Positions 49,325-52,612 of a stretch of 52,612 bases of DNA are shown here, piece after piece. The notes beneath the pieces were generated by a model that was given only the letters and a program-made list of their open reading frames with translations, did not search any database and was not told the origin of the DNA. The position numbers were made by a program, and so were the translations under genes. Position 1 is the stretch's first letter; each line of letters opens with the position of its first letter. Origin of the DNA: Mansonella perstans (Eukaryota; Nematoda; Chromadorea; Rhabditida; Onchocercidae); assembly GCA_037074765.1 (NCBI GenBank), contig JBAMDO010000305.1, forward strand, positions 1 to 52,612, in the 5' to 3' direction.

Positions 49325-52300
49325 GATTATATCAAATACATTCGATTTCGCTAAATCTCTAATTCATCATGTAAGAGCGATCTTGGCGTATTCGGATTAT
49401 TGCGTTTAAATTGAGGATAATAGCATTTATAATGAATCTAATTTATGTATTTTCGAAGAATTCTTCCTGATGAACAAATCGTCGGAATTAGAAAAATTTA
49501 CTTCTAATCCATTCCACTGTAAGACTTTCGTATAAAACTTGAAATGAAATTTTGCATCAGCTCTAAAAGCATTTTTCATGAAAGCATTAAGTAAACATTG
49601 CCATTAATGTCTGTTAACCATTAACATAAGTTATTTTGTTTCCAAAGCAATATTTTACTGAGAAGTAATTATTTTTCTGAATCTTACTTTTGAAATAACT
49701 GAATTAAATTTTTTTTTTGGTACTCCAATTTCAGCGGCAACCAACTTATCGAAACACTGCAATGAAAAATTTTAAGTGGCAAAGTATTGCTGTATCCAAT
49801 GAGAGAATGAATTGTTATTCTTTTAAATCGAATTACATCGAAAGTCTGCTATGATCATTGCTAAAAGTGATAAGCTGTGACTGAATATGAAAGACATAAT
49901 GAATTATTTTGTTTTTAAATCAGTTCCGCCTGGATTTTGACTACTGAAAAATCAAATTTATGCCAATGCTGAAATCTAAAAAGTAGAATGTTGAATCGGA
50001 ATCTTAGCCAACGAAAAGTTTCCAAAAACTTTTGCGCTTGATAGGTTCTAATTAATTATTTAATAGACAATTATTATGACCTTTTCAGTCAAAACCTGGC
50101 ACATGCACCTCCTAGGACCTTCTGAACATTTTTTCTAGCCTCAAACTCCAAGCATTTTCTTCAACAACGAACAAGGCAATTGTGGAACTATTAATGGTTT
50201 AAGAAATAAAAACTGTTGCCTTTAAATTTCGACAAGGAAACCAGTGAGTGAAGTTTATTTTATATTATAAACGTTTTCGAACGGTCCCGTTTTTTTGTTT
50301 TGCGACCTGTTTGTTTTTCCGCATTTCTTAGTCGGATGCAAAAGAATGGACTGAGAAGGATAAATGCAAAAAATTGATGCAAAACATGAATTATTCATTT
50401 ATCCATAACAAGTTGTCACAAATTCCCGGATCTCCTTTCGAATAAATGATTGTGTTTTCATCAATTTAAAACACTTCTTGAGTTTTAATTTCCCTAATTC
50501 ATCATTTGGTTTTTTATTTTTAAATGCAAATAAAATAAATAACCGGTGGCGCCAGAGGAAATTGAAGAAACTTTTTTAAATTGTATTGCTACGTATTTGT
50601 TAACGTCAGATAATGTTTGATGGTATTCGAAATTGCACCTTATATATCAAAAATTCTTGAAACGGCAGGAGAAAATAATACGAGGAAGGTTCTCACGGAG
50701 AATACGACTCTAGTTGGTATGTTTCAGTGAAATTATTTGGTCTCTATTAAGCTGTTGGCTATTGACCAATATTTCATTTTACTCTCAGATATACTGCGCT
50801 TCCTTCTTTGTTGCTTCTCTGAACAATTGCATGTGAACGGATAGATTTTGAAATGCGAGATATGAAATAGTAAAATGTCAACCAACATGTCAACCAACAC
50901 ACTTCACCAATCTGTCGTTTTATTTTTTCCTCGCCTTAACAACAATTTCTGGCCACTATTACATTTTCAGTTTTCACTAATCTATCAAAAGCGGGCAGAT
51001 AAAAGAAGTACACAATCATTTCAAAACAAATTGACACTCAAAAGATAAAATATTAGTTTAAAAACATTTTAATTTTTTATCAAAACCGATTTGAGAGCAA
51101 AAAAGGAGGAACAAAAATAGAAAAGGAAAGCAATTTCATGTAGCATGCACATTATTGTGAGCTATTTTCGTTTATTGTTACTTTTTACCAATAATTTATT
51201 TCGATAAAATGTTATTAGTAGTCTCGTTTTGCTATATCAATGTTACACGGGGTAATCAATTCTTCAATAATAATCTTTTAGCATCATTTTTCTCATTTCA
51301 TCAAAATTTGAAATTGATTAATTTAAAGGTAAAAAATTCTGATGAATAATATCAGAATTAGGAATCAAAAGAGTTTTAATTGATTTTCTATATTTTCTTT
51401 TTCCCAGCTTGGTGTGTTGGAATTTATTTGTTACTTTCTAAGATGTCAACATTTTTACATCTGTGGTTGTGATATTTGTTGAAAAGCGAAGATCCGGTAA
51501 CAAAGTGTACGCTTGCGTATTAAATGCGAAAAAGATTATTCGAAAGCAATGGTGTACTACGTTACCTGCCGCTATCAATAGCATTATCAGTCGGAATTTG
51601 ACATTAATACTGATTATGTGTGCAAATTTAACTGAAAGGTAAACATTTCGAATTCAAAATAATAATAATATCATTTCAAATAAACAAAAAAATTTAATGG
51701 ACAAGATTGCTTTTACGACTTGTTCCTTTATGCATATTTATCTTAAAAATAACCAATAATTTTTCAAATAGAACTTTGTTTCTATGCTATAAACTACAAT
51801 TTCCTCTCTGCCAATATCAATGCAATAATATAGGCCAAAAAGTATCAGCAATGGTACTTTCATTCATAACAGTCCATCAAGTATTGGAAGAAATGAGGAA
51901 TGCATTGTATATTCACTGAGATGGTGAAGAAACAAATACGCTGGTCTGCTTTAGTGTGTCTCGGAAACAACAGCCATTCGTTCGGTATGCGAGCAATGGT
52001 GCTGCTATTTCTTGTAATCTGTTACTGCAGGATACTGAATGGGTTTCCTTGAAACCGATGGTCTATTGGACCGCGATTTTTGTTTCAAATACTTCTATAT
52101 GCTAAATTAGAATTATGCGCTTTAAAATTATACATATTTTAATGTTGATTAATTTGCTAAATTTCTTATATAGATGAAATGAGAAGGCAAACATTTCATA
52201 TTGAAACAGCCCATAGGTAATTAAGAAGTTCATGCGATGAAATAAACTAGTGATTAAGGACAAAGTAGCAATTTTTAATTCAAATGTTTCAAATTTATCT

Positions 52301-52612
52301 GAATTATATACCAATTACAGCAAAGCGGCAAAGAATTAGTACTGTAAAATTATATTGACTTATCTGCTTATTGTAAAGTTATTACGGTAAAATATTCTGA
52401 TTTGAAGTGTTTTACCTGATAGAAAGTAATAATAAATTAGTTGTTAGTACTACATAAAGATTAATCAATCTGGTAATTATTGTGCATAATAATGGTAAAT
52501 GATTGTTAAATGACCAGATTCAATCATGCATTGATTCGTATTAGTAATCCTTCGACAAATGATTGAGAAATTGAAGGTATAACGTACTGTGAGGAAAAGA
52601 AATGTAGGTTTA

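Overview
This is eukaryotic DNA, about 70% A+T, with many short introns (often 45-60 bp) ending in T-rich ..TTTCAG. Together with EB/lustrin/Kunitz secreted proteins, candidate trans-splice acceptors a few bases before start codons, and rDNA resembling nematode rDNA, this points to a nematode, probably a spirurid or filarial-type (clade III) species. The species is inferred, not shown.

Layout. (1) 0.6-1.7 kb, plus: a small secreted EB + lustrin + degenerate Kunitz protein. (2) 4.5-8.2 kb, plus: an eight-exon orthologue of DNTTIP1, the dimerisation/DNA-binding subunit of the MiDAC histone deacetylase complex. (3) 9.7-13.3 kb: a junkyard with a coding-like minus-strand stretch, a decayed rDNA relic (18S end, 5.8S end, about 0.9 kb of 28S), an inverted pair of LTRs, and an old mini-collagen pseudogene that one LTR has split. 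(4) 13.9-20.3 kb, minus: a complete calpain-7 (CAPN7) gene with two MIT domains, Cys/His/Asn triad and C2-like tail. (5) 21.5-25.3 kb: a roughly 0.9 kb inverted duplication whose right arm holds a live-looking exon and whose left arm holds a broken copy of it. (6) 23.6-28.35 kb, minus: an unrecognised gene for a membrane-anchored protein, reconstructed as 13 phase-compatible exons. (7) 28.2-31.0 kb: two diverged, inverted copies of the repeat that fills the rest of the window, the first interrupted by a solo LTR. (8) 31.5-52.6 kb: a tandem, mosaic segmental array with a period near 7.6 kb. Each period carries one small secreted collagen-like ORF on the minus strand (33.8-34.06, 42.41-42.68 and 49.05-49.27 kb).

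The most unusual content is the mini-collagen array. Its 75-89 residue products are a signal peptide followed directly by an almost pure Gly-X-Y tract, without the long non-collagenous domains of ordinary nematode cuticle collagens. Of the three tandem copies one is frameshifted and the other two have different C-terminal ends. Related sequence at 11.7-13.3 and 28-31 kb shows that the unit spread before it was amplified in tandem. A solo LTR with a perfect 5-bp target duplication sits in only one of the array copies.

Limits: exon borders were read by eye from splice motifs, reading phase and remembered family sequence. No alignment or search was run. Several short ORFs inside the array are open on both strands and I could not decide whether they are genes.
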